This document shows positions 50,804 to 59,652 of a stretch of DNA of 64,000 nucleotides, one piece after another. The position numbers and the translations under genes were made by a program. Every line of letters starts with the position of its first letter. The stretch's first letter is position 1. The notes below the pieces were generated by a model. It ran no database searches and had not been told where the DNA came from. It saw nothing but the letters and a program-made list of their open reading frames with translations. This stretch comes from Pelagibacterium sp. 26DY04 (GTDB lineage Bacteria > Pseudomonadota > Alphaproteobacteria > Rhizobiales > Devosiaceae), in assembly GCF_031202305.1 (NCBI RefSeq), contig NZ_CP101731.1:1674001-1738000 (forward strand), read 5' to 3'.

Positions 50804-51979
50804 TCAGTTCTGATAGGGGTCGGCCGCGTCGCGCAGGCCGTCACCGAGGAAATTGAGGGCGAGAACGGCGATGATCACCGCCGCGCCGGGCAGCATCAGC
50901 CAGGGCGCGCCGGCAATGGTGCGCACGTTCTGGGCTTCCTGCAGCAGCACGCCCCAGGAGACGATCGGCTGGCGCAGGCCTATCCCGATGTAGGAGAGGG
51001 CGGTTTCCGCCAGGATCATCGAGGGTATGGCAAGCGTCACGACGGCGATGATGTGGCTGGTGAAGCTGGGCAGCATGTGCCGGAAGAGCACGCGCAGGGT
51101 GGAGGCGCCGTCGAGCCGCGCGGCCTTGACGAAATCGTCGCCGCGCATGGAGAGGAACCGTCCGCGTACGACACGGGCCAACCCCGTCCAGCCGATCACC
51201 GAAAGAATGATGGTGATGAAGAAATAGACCTGCAAAGGTGGCGTATCGAGTGGAATGGCGGCGGCAAGACCGATCCAGAGCGGGATCGAGGGTACGGACT
51301 GGATGAACTCGATCACGCGCTGGATGACGTTGTCGGTCACCCCGCCGAAATAGCCCGAAATCCCGCCGATCAGGATACCGAAGAACAGGCTCAGCCCCAC
51401 CCCGATCAGCCCGATTGTCATCGATATGCGCGCGCCATGGATGGTGCGGGTGAGGATGTCCCGCCCCAGCCGGTCGGCACCGGCGAGATAGAAGGGCGCG
51501 CCTTCCTCGATCGTTCCGAAAAGGTGGATATCGGTGGGGATCAGGCCGAGCAGGCGGTACGGCTCGCCGGAAACGAAAAGGCCGATCTCGTGGATTTCGT
51601 CGGGGCTGGTTTCGAACACGCGCCGGCCGGAATCGTAGTCGATCACCGAATTGTAGGCTTTGACGTGGGGACGGAATTCGGTGCCGGTTTCGGTCTCGAG
51701 GAACAGGTGGATCTGCTGCGGCGGAGCATAGGTGTAGCTGGGGTGATAAACCTCCGGCCCGGTGGGCGAGAAGAACTCCGGCATCGCGGCGATGATATAG
51801 AGCACGATCACGACGACACCCCCGGCGACACCAAGCTTGTGCCGGGTGAACTTGCGCCACATGAGCGACCACTGGCCTTCATAGGCGGTGCGGTCGATCG
51901 CCGCCTCGCTGGCGTCGATCTCGGTTTCGATGGTGCGGTCGGGGAGGGCCTTGTCCTGGCCGAAGGGAATTGTGCTCAT
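50804..51979 (-). CDS. Peptide/oligosaccharide ABC transporter permease (DppC-like)
   Basis: 391-aa permease. A long N-terminal soluble extension (about 35 residues) and a first helix at about 50-70 precede a periplasmic insert of about 110 residues. The OppC core follows with LAGADRLGRDILTRTIHGARISM and the EAA loop in FVKAARLDGASTLRVLFRHMLP. The start at 51979 is chosen from the first in-frame ATG after the upstream permease. The gene lies 6 bp after the DppB-like gene and 9 bp before the ATPase. Confidence 0.9.
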   Translation of the reverse strand: MSTIPFGQDKALPDRTIETEIDASEAAIDRTAYEGQWSLMWRKFTRHKLGVAGGVVVIVLYIIAAMPEFFSPTGPEVYHPSYTYAPPQQIHLFLETETGTEFRPHVKAYNSVIDYDSGRRVFETSPDEIHEIGLFVSGEPYRLLGLIPTDIHLFGTIEEGAPFYLAGADRLGRDILTRTIHGARISMTIGLIGVGLSLFFGILIGGISGYFGGVTDNVIQRVIEFIQSVPSIPLWIGLAAAIPLDTPPLQVYFFITIILSVIGWTGLARVVRGRFLSMRGDDFVKAARLDGASTLRVLFRHMLPSFTSHIIAVVTLAIPSMILAETALSYIGIGLRQPIVSWGVLLQEAQNVRTIAGAPWLMLPGAAVIIAVLALNFLGDGLRDAADPYQN

Positions 51980-51984
51980 CGGGC

Positions 51985-52977
51985 CTATCCTTGGGCGTAG
52001 CGGATGCGAGGATCGAGCCAGGCGAGCAGCAGGTCGGAAACCAGCGTGCCGATGACGCCGAGCACCGACAGCATCAGGATGAAGCTTGCCGCCATGTGCA
52101 TGTCCTGGGTCTTGAGTGCGTCGAGCAGCAGCGGTCCGGTGGTCTGCAGCCCGAGCACGATCGAAACGATGGTCGAGCCGGAGATCAGATCGACGAAGAT
52201 GTCGTTGAGCCCCGAAACGAAGGGGTTCAGTGCCTGACGTACCGGGTATTTGACGAGCAGTCTGGTCTCGCCCATGCCCTTGGCGCGCGCGGCCGTCACA
52301 TAGGGGCGGGGTAGCTCGTCGATCAGATTGGCGCGAATGGTGCGGATGACGCTGGCCGTGCCGGCGGTGCCCAGCACCACCATGGGGATCCACAGATGCC
52401 CCAAAAGGTCGAGCACACGGGCCCAGGACCAGGGCGCCTCCACGTATTCGGGCGAGAACAGCCCGCCCACCGCCTGGCCGAAATGGGCATAGGCGACATA
52501 CATCATCACCAGCGCAAGCAGGAAGTTGGGGACGGCGACCCCGATGAAACCGAGCGTTGTGAATACATAGTCCGACAGCGAGTAGCGCTTGACGGCTGAA
52601 TAGATGCCGATGGGGATAGCGACCACCCAGATGAAGATCAGCGATGCGATCGACAGGATGGTGGTAAGGCCCAGGCGGCCCCAGATGAGGTCGGAGACCG
52701 GCTGCTGCCAGGAAAAGGAATAGCCGAAATCGCCGTAGAAAACGATGTCGGTGATCCAGCTCCAGTATTGGACGATCAGCGGTTGGTTGAGGCCGTAGAC
52801 TTCCCGCAGGGTCTCGATTTCGGCCTGGGTCATGTAGTCGCCCTTGTTGGCGGCTTCGATGGCCATCCGGTCGACGAAATCGCCGGGGGGAAGGGCGATA
52901 ACGTAGAACGAGATGAACGAGACGGCGATCAGCGTCGGTATGATGTAGATGAGACGTCGCAGGATGAAACGAAGCAT
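51985..52977 (-). CDS. Peptide/oligosaccharide ABC transporter permease (DppB-like)
   Basis: 330-aa permease with six helices. RFILRRLIYIIPTLIAVSFISF at the N-terminus, EIETLREVYGLNQPLIVQYWSWI, and the EAA loop PYVTAARAKGMGETRLLVKYPVRQALNPF. Start ATG at 52977 lies after the intercistronic hairpin that follows the binding-protein gene. Partner of the DppC-like subunit. Confidence 0.92.
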   Translation of the reverse strand: MLRFILRRLIYIIPTLIAVSFISFYVIALPPGDFVDRMAIEAANKGDYMTQAEIETLREVYGLNQPLIVQYWSWITDIVFYGDFGYSFSWQQPVSDLIWGRLGLTTILSIASLIFIWVVAIPIGIYSAVKRYSLSDYVFTTLGFIGVAVPNFLLALVMMYVAYAHFGQAVGGLFSPEYVEAPWSWARVLDLLGHLWIPMVVLGTAGTASVIRTIRANLIDELPRPYVTAARAKGMGETRLLVKYPVRQALNPFVSGLNDIFVDLISGSTIVSIVLGLQTTGPLLLDALKTQDMHMAASFILMLSVLGVIGTLVSDLLLAWLDPRIRYAQG

Positions 52978-53002
52978 GGCGCGGTCCCGGTAAAATATCG
53001 AT

Positions 53003-53028
53003 CGGAGCGGCCCCGTGGGGCCGCTCCG
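53003..53028 (-). repeat. Intercistronic hairpin after the binding-protein gene
   Basis: CGGAGCGGCCCC (53003-53014) and GGGGCCGCTCCG (53017-53028) pair over 11-12 bp. No U tract follows on the minus strand. Placed between the binding-protein and permease genes, it probably protects the upstream mRNA or reduces read-through, giving excess binding protein. Confidence 0.65.
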
Positions 53029-53048
53029 TGTAAGACAAGTGGCTCGGA

Positions 53049-55031
53049 TCAGTCTTCGCGGTAGAAGAAGGCTTCGAAATTGGCGGGCGCCGGGCCGGGG
53101 TAGTACCAGCCTTCGATCAGCTCGGGCACGTTGTGGACGTTGTTGTCCACCGAGCGATAGAAGCCGCCGGGAGAGGCGATGCCGATGGAGAGGAATTCAT
53201 CGGCCAGAAGGTCGTTGAATTCGTTCATCAACGCCACCTGCTCGTCGCCGACCGAGTTGGGGATTTCGGCGCGCAGCTCATAGAGGCGAGCGATGCTGGC
53301 CGGGGGCTCGACGGCCACCGTTCCTTCGGGAACGTCACGGGTGACGCCCAGACGTTCCTGATCCCAGGCACGCCAGCTGTCCCAGTTGGCCCATTGAGTG
53401 GTGCCGCCGTCGTTGATCATTCGCGAGGCGTTGAGCAGCGGAAGCTGGCCGCAGCCGTTTTCACCCACCCAGACCACGGCGTCACGCTCGGGGTCGTTCA
53501 CATAGGTGCCGTGCAGGTCGTTGGCACGATAGTCCATGGTGACGTCCAGGCCGGCCTCGCGCCAGGTGCGTTCGACGAGCTGGAACACATCGACCGTATC
53601 GGGCTTGAAATCGGCATTGATGCCGACGCGGAACGAGAAGGGCTCGCCATCCGGACCCAGGCGCATGCCATCGGCACCGCGTTCGGGCATGATCTTGTCG
53701 AGATATTCGTTGGCCAGCGCCATGTCGAACTCGGTGTACTGGGTAGCCAGTTGCTCGTTGTAGAACGGTGAGTTCGGCAGGGGAGCGGCCTGGAACGGCT
53801 CGCCCTGGCCCAGATAGACCACGTCGATGATCTCGGGCCGGTTGATGGCGTGGCTGAGACCGATGCGGAAGTCCTTGCTCTGGAAGACTTCAGCCTTGGT
53901 TTCGTCGGGATGGTTCATGGAGAACCAGACGATGGCGTTGTTGAAGTCGCAGCTCTGGGCCGGGATCAGGCGGTAGTCGCCCTGTTCCTGGCCGTCGACG
54001 AACACGGCGCGGTTCTGCGGGATCGATACGTTGCGGCCCGACATCGAGACTTCGCCCTGAAGCGCGGCGAGCAGATCGACTTCCACATCCTGGCTCAGCG
54101 TCCAGGTGTGGGCGTCCATGTAGGGGAGCTGCTGACAGTCGGCATCGACCTTGAAATAGTAGGGATTGCGCTCGAACGAGAAGCGCTGCTTGTCGAGATA
54201 GCTCTCGGTGGGCACCCAGGCCATGACCGAGGGGCGCTCGGGATCGTTGAACTGGGCCTGGTCGTCATAGGAGCCGACATTGGCGCGCCACCAGGCGGTA
54301 TAGTCGGTTTCCCCGTCTTCTTCCATCATCTCGGCCACGCCCTCGGGGTTGAGGTCGATGTCGAATTGGGAGACGTAATGCTCGGGGAACATCACGACGC
54401 GCTGGCCGTAGGGGGTGGCAAGGTGCTGGAGCAGCAGGCCGTAGGGCTGGGACCAGCTCATCTCGACGGTATAGTCGTCGATCACCGTCAGGGTCATGGG
54501 TTCGCCATTGACCACGAAGATATCGCGCGGGCCGCGCGGGTTGATCTTTTCGTTGGTCTCGATGTTTTCCCACCAGTAGCGGATGTCGTCGGCGGTGAAA
54601 TCCTCGCCGTCCGACCACTTCATGCCTTCACGCAGGTGAAAGGTGTATGTGGTGGCGTCTTCGGACACTTCCCAGCTTTCGGCGACACCCGGAGCGATCT
54701 CGGAGCCATCGACGCTCCAGCGCACCAGCGGCTCATAGCCATAGTGCCGCATGTCGGCGACGCGGCCGCCGCCCCAGCGATCCTGGAACTCGCCGCCATA
54801 AACGCCAGGTCCGTCAGGACCTTCGACGACCAGCGGATTGGCCGGCAGGCGGTCCGCGGCGGGCGGCAACTCACCGGCGGCGACGCGTTCGGCCAGTTGC
54901 GGCGCTTCGGCAAAGCTCGAGCACTGCGCGGCGGGCGCGTCCTGCGCCACGGCGGGCAGCGCCGGCACGCCCGAAAGGGCGGTCGCGGCCATCAGGCCGG
55001 CGAGAGCCGCCATAGTCGGTTTCTTGATCAT
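53049..55031 (-). CDS. Extracellular solute-binding protein family 5 (peptide/oligosaccharide)
   Basis: 660-aa periplasmic binding protein, longer than DppA (about 530). Signal peptide ends at PAVAQ. The SBP_bac_5 core reads GVAESWEVSEDATTYTFHLREGMKWSDGEDFTADDIRYWWENI, then ALQGEVSMSGRNVSIPQN, FQSKDFRIGLSHAINRPEIIDVVYLGQGEP. Large family-5 proteins paired with LacI regulators in Rhizobiales usually bind plant oligosaccharides rather than peptides; substrate unproven. ATG at 55031 has GAGGG 8 nt upstream. First gene of the importer operon, divergent from lacI. Confidence 0.92.
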   Translation of the reverse strand: MIKKPTMAALAGLMAATALSGVPALPAVAQDAPAAQCSSFAEAPQLAERVAAGELPPAADRLPANPLVVEGPDGPGVYGGEFQDRWGGGRVADMRHYGYEPLVRWSVDGSEIAPGVAESWEVSEDATTYTFHLREGMKWSDGEDFTADDIRYWWENIETNEKINPRGPRDIFVVNGEPMTLTVIDDYTVEMSWSQPYGLLLQHLATPYGQRVVMFPEHYVSQFDIDLNPEGVAEMMEEDGETDYTAWWRANVGSYDDQAQFNDPERPSVMAWVPTESYLDKQRFSFERNPYYFKVDADCQQLPYMDAHTWTLSQDVEVDLLAALQGEVSMSGRNVSIPQNRAVFVDGQEQGDYRLIPAQSCDFNNAIVWFSMNHPDETKAEVFQSKDFRIGLSHAINRPEIIDVVYLGQGEPFQAAPLPNSPFYNEQLATQYTEFDMALANEYLDKIMPERGADGMRLGPDGEPFSFRVGINADFKPDTVDVFQLVERTWREAGLDVTMDYRANDLHGTYVNDPERDAVVWVGENGCGQLPLLNASRMINDGGTTQWANWDSWRAWDQERLGVTRDVPEGTVAVEPPASIARLYELRAEIPNSVGDEQVALMNEFNDLLADEFLSIGIASPGGFYRSVDNNVHNVPELIEGWYYPGPAPANFEAFFYRED

Positions 55032-55159
55032 GTGTCTAACCCTCGTTTGACCAATGCTTGGTTCGGCAGGCGTCGGACGGCTGGGTGGAATCGAACCCGC
55101 GCCCGACGAAAGGCGAGGGCGGTTTATCGCCCCGACTTTGCGCAACGGTGACAGAAATC

Positions 55160-55175
55160 TTGAAAACGATTTCAA
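55160..55175. promoter_or_regulatory. LacI-type operator 1
   Basis: TTGAAAACGATTTCAA, a near-perfect 16-bp palindrome with central CG, in the intergenic region between the binding-protein gene and lacI. It is the exact reverse complement of the site at 56343. Confidence 0.8.
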
Positions 55176-55210
55176 AAACTTTTAGGGTTTGGCGGCTGAA
55201 CACGGGTGGC

Positions 55211-55265
55211 TTCAATACCGCCAACATGGGGCGAACCAGCCATTCAATACCGCCATCATGGCGGT
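55211..55265. repeat. Imperfect 22-bp direct repeats with a palindrome in the divergent lacI region
   Basis: TTCAATACCGCCA occurs at 55211-55223 and 55243-55255, with the following CATGG also shared; the repeat period is 32 bp (about three DNA turns). The second copy ends in the 17-bp palindrome ACCGCCATCATGGCGGT (55249-55265). Possible second regulator site. Confidence 0.6.
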
Positions 55266-55305
55266 TGCAGATGAACGTGTTACGACCACGAAGGGGAAGA
55301 CGAGA

Positions 55306-56346
55306 ATGATCACCATCAAGGACGTGGCGCGTCATGCCGGCGTCTCGATCGCCACGGTCTCGCGCGTTCTCAACGCCTATCCCCACGTCCGTCCACTGGT
55401 GCGCGAGCGCGTGCAGGCGGCGATCTCCGAACTCGGCTACGCCCCCAACCGCCTGGCCGCCAGCTTCCGGACGCAGCAATCCCGCGTCGTCGGCGTGTTC
55501 CTGCGCCAGCAGCGCACGCCGTTCTCGAGCGCATTGGCCTATGCCATTGAATCCGCAATGTTCGAGGAAGGTTATCGCGCCCTTTTGTGCTCGACCAATG
55601 GCGATCCCGACCGCGAGGAGACCTATGTGGACTCGATGCTGGAGCTGCGGGCCGAGGGCGTGGTGATCCGTCCCACCGGCTCGGCCGCGCGGACGGCGCG
55701 CAATGTGGCGAGGCTCAAGGAGGCCGGGATTGCCGTGGTTTTCGCGGACATGAAGCCGAAGATGAACCACGTCAGCGCCGTCATCTGCGACAATTATTCA
55801 GGCGGATACGAGGGCATGCGGCACCTGATCGGACTGGGGCACCGCAAGATCGGCATCATAGCCGGCCGGCAGGCCCAGACCTCGGGCGGCTATGGCGTCG
55901 GCAATGTCGGCAGCGAACGCATGCGTGGCATCACCCAGGCGGCAAAGGATCTTGCTGCCGACGTGGAACTCGTGTTCTCGGGCGCCTTCGACGAGGCCAC
56001 CCTCGAAGTGGGTGCCGCCGAAGCCGACGCCCTGCTCACCCGCCGGCCCGATGTCACCGCCCTGTTCGGCACCACCGACATTCTGGCCATCGGCGCCATG
56101 CAAACCGCCCACCGCCGCGGTATCGCCATCCCCCAGGACCTCTCCATCCTCGGCTATGACGGCATCATGGAATCGGGCATCACCTTCCCGACCCTCTCCA
56201 CCGTGCGCCAGCCCATCCACGAAATGGGCACCCTCGCGGCCCGCACCCTCCTCCACCACATCCGCACCCCCGAAACCCCCGTCCAACAGATCGTGCTCGA
56301 AAACGCTGTTCTCGTACGTGATTCTACGGGGTCGATACGGCATTGA
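55306..56346 (+). CDS. LacI family transcriptional regulator
   Basis: 346-aa sugar-responsive repressor. The HTH reads ITIKDVARHAGVSIATVSRVLNAYPHVRPLVRERVQAAISELGYAPN, followed by hinge RLAASFRTQQSRVVGVF and a periplasmic-binding-protein-like ligand domain (GLGHRKIGIIAGRQ, ALFGTTDILAIGAMQTAHRRGIAIPQDLSILGYDG). ATG at 55306 chosen from the HTH boundary. Identical operators lie upstream (55160) and at its stop codon (56343), so it likely controls the divergent importer, itself and the HAD fusion gene. Confidence 0.93.
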   Translation: MITIKDVARHAGVSIATVSRVLNAYPHVRPLVRERVQAAISELGYAPNRLAASFRTQQSRVVGVFLRQQRTPFSSALAYAIESAMFEEGYRALLCSTNGDPDREETYVDSMLELRAEGVVIRPTGSAARTARNVARLKEAGIAVVFADMKPKMNHVSAVICDNYSGGYEGMRHLIGLGHRKIGIIAGRQAQTSGGYGVGNVGSERMRGITQAAKDLAADVELVFSGAFDEATLEVGAAEADALLTRRPDVTALFGTTDILAIGAMQTAHRRGIAIPQDLSILGYDGIMESGITFPTLSTVRQPIHEMGTLAARTLLHHIRTPETPVQQIVLENAVLVRDSTGSIRH

Positions 56347-56358
56347 AATCGTTTTCAA
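56343..56358. promoter_or_regulatory. LacI-type operator 2
   Basis: TTGAAATCGTTTTCAA overlaps the lacI stop codon and lies 79 bp before the HAD fusion gene. It is identical to operator 1 in inverted orientation. Confidence 0.8.
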
Positions 56359-56436
56359 AAATACGTAACAAAACTGCAGCACCGCGTCCCTATTGCACTG
56401 CACGCTTCCTACGCAGTCCAGAAGAGAATCCCAAAA

Positions 56437-57726
56437 ATGGCTTATGACGCGCGCGCTGCCGTGACCGTGCTTCCCACGCAATCCGACCTCGACCTCGCGC
56501 GCCGCGTTGCGCCGGTGATCCGCTTTGCGGCCAACGAACCTTTCCTGCCCTCCAAGGTGGGCATAACGGTGCTGGACCGGCCCGGCATCTCGCCCAGCGC
56601 GCCGCTGGACATCACGTTCGAACCCGGTGTCGCCAAGGTGATCGAATATGCGATCTGGTGGGATTGGGACATTCAGCACCTTTATGAACTCGAGCATGTC
56701 TGGCTCAAGCTGGACGAGAACGATCAGGTGATCGGCGTCGATGCGAGCGCACATGGCAAGCTCTATCCCATGCGCCGGGCCGATGGCGAGCTGCCGGTCG
56801 AAGAGGGTAGGGTGACGCTCTATTCCGAGCCGGGGAAGCACGCCTTTCACCCGGCGGCCGAGCCGATCATCGAGCGCCGCGATTGGTTGACCGCATGCTG
56901 CACGTCGATGACGAGCGCTGGACACGTGCTCATCAATGCCATGTTCCGCGAGGTCTTCGCCGACATCACGACCAGTGATCATCGCGCGATCCGGCGCTAT
57001 CTGCAGAACCGCGCCTTTGTCCCGGCCTACGACTTTACCCAAGCCTTCGATACCACCGGGATCGACTACATGTCCTGGCCGGAGCTGCATGAATTCATCA
57101 GCGCGCGGGTGCCGCAGATCGTTGCCCAGGTGCGCGCCGACCAGCCGCTGATCAAGGCCGTGCTGCTCGACAGTGGCGATACTCTGGTTGACGAAGCTTC
57201 GGAAATCCGGGACCAGGACGATCATGTGATCGTTGCCGATCTGATCCCCGGTGCCAGGGAAATGGTCGAGACGCTCGCGGCCCAGGGTTACCGGATCGCG
57301 CTGGTGGCTGACGGGCGCGTCAAGAGCTTTGCCAATATCCTGGGCGGTCATGGCGTTTCCCAGCACTTTGAGGCGGAAATCATTTCCGAGGCCGAAGGAT
57401 GCGAGAAGCCGGCGGCGCGGATGTTCGAAGCGGCGCTGGCCGCTCTTGGATTGACGCGCGAGGATGCCGCTTCCGTCGTCATGGTGGGCAATCATCTGGG
57501 GCGCGATATCAAGGGCGCCAACGCCATGGGGATTGTCTCGATCTGGCAGGATTGGTCGCCGCGCCGCCACAAGGTCCCGGTCGATGCGACCGAGCAGCCC
57601 CAATATACGATCAAGTCGCCGGGCGAGTTGCCCGTTCTGCTGGCCGAAATCGAATGCGCCATGGGGCGGCGGGCGCTCAATCCGAAAATGGCTTTTATGG
57701 AGAGCGAGGCATCGGCGGCCGAATAG
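56437..57726 (+). CDS. HAD-superfamily hydrolase with an unusual N-terminal domain
   Basis: 429-aa two-part protein. Residues about 20-215 form a beta-rich domain with IEYAIWWDWDIQHLYELEHVWL and IGVDASAHGKLYP, a pattern I associate with Vps62/NPP1-like modules; function unknown. Residues about 235-400 are a HAD phosphatase: VLLDSGDTLVDE (motif I), RIALVADGRVKSF (motif II, with Ala where Ser/Thr is usual), EKPAARMFEAALAALG (motif III Lys) and VVMVGNHLGRDIKGANAMGI (motif IV). Located directly behind a LacI operator, so probably induced with the oligosaccharide importer and acting on an intermediate of that pathway. Confidence 0.8.
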   Translation: MAYDARAAVTVLPTQSDLDLARRVAPVIRFAANEPFLPSKVGITVLDRPGISPSAPLDITFEPGVAKVIEYAIWWDWDIQHLYELEHVWLKLDENDQVIGVDASAHGKLYPMRRADGELPVEEGRVTLYSEPGKHAFHPAAEPIIERRDWLTACCTSMTSAGHVLINAMFREVFADITTSDHRAIRRYLQNRAFVPAYDFTQAFDTTGIDYMSWPELHEFISARVPQIVAQVRADQPLIKAVLLDSGDTLVDEASEIRDQDDHVIVADLIPGAREMVETLAAQGYRIALVADGRVKSFANILGGHGVSQHFEAEIISEAEGCEKPAARMFEAALAALGLTREDAASVVMVGNHLGRDIKGANAMGIVSIWQDWSPRRHKVPVDATEQPQYTIKSPGELPVLLAEIECAMGRRALNPKMAFMESEASAAE

Positions 57727-57745
57727 CGGACGGGAAATTTCTCAA

Positions 57746-57769
57746 GGGGCGCCTCGGCGTCCCCGTTTT
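57746..57769 (+). terminator. Probable terminator after the HAD fusion gene
   Basis: GGGG-CGCC and GGCG-T-CCCC form an interrupted 8-bp stem followed by GTTTTA, 20 nt past the stop. Confidence 0.6.
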
Positions 57770-57848
57770 AGCGGCGGACGCATCAGGAAACCTGCCAAGG
57801 TTGGCGGCTGACAAATCGGATCGATTGCGCTACAGCACGCCTGCAAGC

Positions 57849-57925
57849 GGCCCCGTAGCTCAGCTGGATAGAGCAGTAGCCTTCTAAGCTATTGGTCGCA
57901 GGTTCGAATCCTGCCGGGGTCGCCA
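57849..57925 (+). tRNA. tRNA-Arg (anticodon TCT)
   Basis: Complete cloverleaf: acceptor GGCCCCG/CGGGGTC, D arm GCTCAGCTGGATAGAGC, anticodon loop CTTCTAA (TCT), T arm GGTTCGAATCC, discriminator G and an encoded CCA (57923-57925). The interval to the helicase start at 58256 shows no convincing gene and may hold the helicase promoter and leader. Confidence 0.96.
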
Positions 57926-58255
57926 GCTCGCTTCTCATGGCCTGAATGGGCGTTTGCGCGGGAAGGCCTTGACTTTGAAGGCGCAAGCGACGATATGCTG
58001 CTTCGTGCCGTGCGCTGCCGCGTGAGCAGCCGCGCCGCCCGGAAGGGGCGGACCATCTAGCCGGCATGAATTCTCCCACAAGTTCCCAGATCACGCGGGG
58101 TTCTGACGGGGCTGACGCTCGAGAGACAATGTGGTTTCTCCGAGTTTGGGCGGCCCTGCAACCGCTTCGGCATACGTCCGCGTTCCATCGGGGCGCACGG
58201 CGATGTGTCGCATTTTTATCCGGTATCCCGGTGGGGGTGCCGGAAAGGATATCAT

Positions 58256-59557
58256 TTGACCGACTTTCAGGCCCTCGGCCTTAATTCACATCTTCTTAAA
58301 ACCCTCGGCATTCTGGGGTTCACCGAACCGACGCCGATCCAGGCCAAGGCGATCCCTCTGGCACTGGACGGGCGCGACATCATGGGGCTGGCCCAGACAG
58401 GGACCGGCAAGACGGCAGCGTTCGGGCTGCCGCTGATCCAACACCTGGCTGCCCAGCCCGGCAAGCCGGCGCCCAAGACCTGCAAGGCACTGATCCTGGC
58501 GCCGACACGCGAACTGGTGAACCAGATCGCCACCAATCTGCGCGCCTTCGCCAAGGGTGGACCGATCAAGGTCAACGCAGTTGTCGGCGGCGTTTCGATC
58601 GGCGCCCAGATCAAGGCAATGTCGCATGGCAGCGATATCGCGGTCGCAACGCCAGGACGGCTGCTCGACCTGGTCAAACGCCAGGCGATCCGGCTCGATT
58701 CGGCAAAGCATCTCGTCCTCGACGAAGCCGATCAGATGCTCGATCTTGGCTTTATCCATGCCCTGCGTGAGATTTCGCGCCTCGTGGGGCAGCCGCGTCA
58801 GACCATGTTGTTTTCGGCAACCATGCCCAAGCAGATGAGCGAGATCGCGTCCGCCTATCTCACCGATCCGGTCCGCGTCCAAGTGACGCCTCCGGGCCGG
58901 ACAGCGGACAAAGTCGCCCAATCGGTGCACTTCGTGGATGGTGCCGGCAAGGTCGCTCTGCTCAAGGATCTGCTTTCGGCAGATCTCGACAACCTCTCGC
59001 TGGTCTTTACCCGTACCAAGCACGGTGCGGAAAAACTGACCAAGACACTCGAACAGGCAGGTTTTGCCACGGGTTCGATCCATGGCAACAAGAGTCAGGG
59101 ACAGCGTGACCGCACCCTCAAGGCGTTCCGTGCCGGCGATATTCGCGTGCTGGTGGCCACCGACGTGGCGGCGCGCGGCATCGACATCCCGGGGGTGAGC
59201 CACGTCTATAATTTCGACCTGCCGCAGGTGGCCGACAACTACGTCCACCGCATCGGCCGGACGGCACGGGCAGGGGCATCGGGCGAAGCCGTGGCGCTGT
59301 GCAGCCCTGACGATTTCGGGCTGCTGCTTGCCATCGAGAAATTGACCGGTCAGACCATCGAAACCGCAAGCGGAACGCGGCCAGAGCGTGGCATGCGCGG
59401 CAACGGGCCAAAGCGTGCTCGCGGCAAGGGCGGAAAGCCCGCCGGCGCCGGCAAGCCTTCGGGCAAGGCCGTTGTGCGGCCGTTCGACCCCATGAAGGCC
59501 GCAAGCCAGCGTAACCGCAAAAAGCAACGCGCCAAGCGAGCTCGCCAAGCGGCGTAA
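58256..59557 (+). CDS. DEAD-box RNA helicase (RhlE-like)
   Basis: 433-aa ATP-dependent RNA helicase. Q motif GFTEPTPIQAKAIP, motif I AQTGTGKT, Ia APTRELVNQ, II VLDEADQ (DEAD), III SATMP, IV LVFTRTKHGAEKL, V TDVAARGIDIPGV, VI YVHRIGRTARAGASG, then a basic Lys/Arg/Gly-rich tail that binds RNA. Start TTG at 58256 has AAAGGA at 7 nt and gives the normal RhlE N-terminus; an ATG at 58205 is the alternative. Probably aids ribosome assembly or RNA decay, often in cold. Confidence 0.94.
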   Translation: MTDFQALGLNSHLLKTLGILGFTEPTPIQAKAIPLALDGRDIMGLAQTGTGKTAAFGLPLIQHLAAQPGKPAPKTCKALILAPTRELVNQIATNLRAFAKGGPIKVNAVVGGVSIGAQIKAMSHGSDIAVATPGRLLDLVKRQAIRLDSAKHLVLDEADQMLDLGFIHALREISRLVGQPRQTMLFSATMPKQMSEIASAYLTDPVRVQVTPPGRTADKVAQSVHFVDGAGKVALLKDLLSADLDNLSLVFTRTKHGAEKLTKTLEQAGFATGSIHGNKSQGQRDRTLKAFRAGDIRVLVATDVAARGIDIPGVSHVYNFDLPQVADNYVHRIGRTARAGASGEAVALCSPDDFGLLLAIEKLTGQTIETASGTRPERGMRGNGPKRARGKGGKPAGAGKPSGKAVVRPFDPMKAASQRNRKKQRAKRARQAA

Positions 59558-59580
59558 GCTCACCGAGGTGACGGCCAATG

Positions 59581-59611
59581 CCCGCGTTCCGGAGACGGAG
59601 CGCGGGTTTTT
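59581..59611 (+). terminator. Terminator after the helicase gene
   Basis: CCCGCG-TTCC and GGAG-CGCGGG form a 10-bp stem (one G-T pair) with a 6-nt loop and a T5 tail (59607-59611). Confidence 0.9.
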
Positions 59612-59652
59612 CATGGCTGTTCACAGCTATGCGACTTTCGTCGTATTCGCTC

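Noticed and set aside
55068..55105. tRNA-like 3' segment (GGTTCGATTCC on the minus strand) near the binding-protein start
   Set aside because: No matching acceptor 5' strand, D arm or anticodon arm; at most a chance T-arm resemblance, and no integrase or attachment duplication is nearby.
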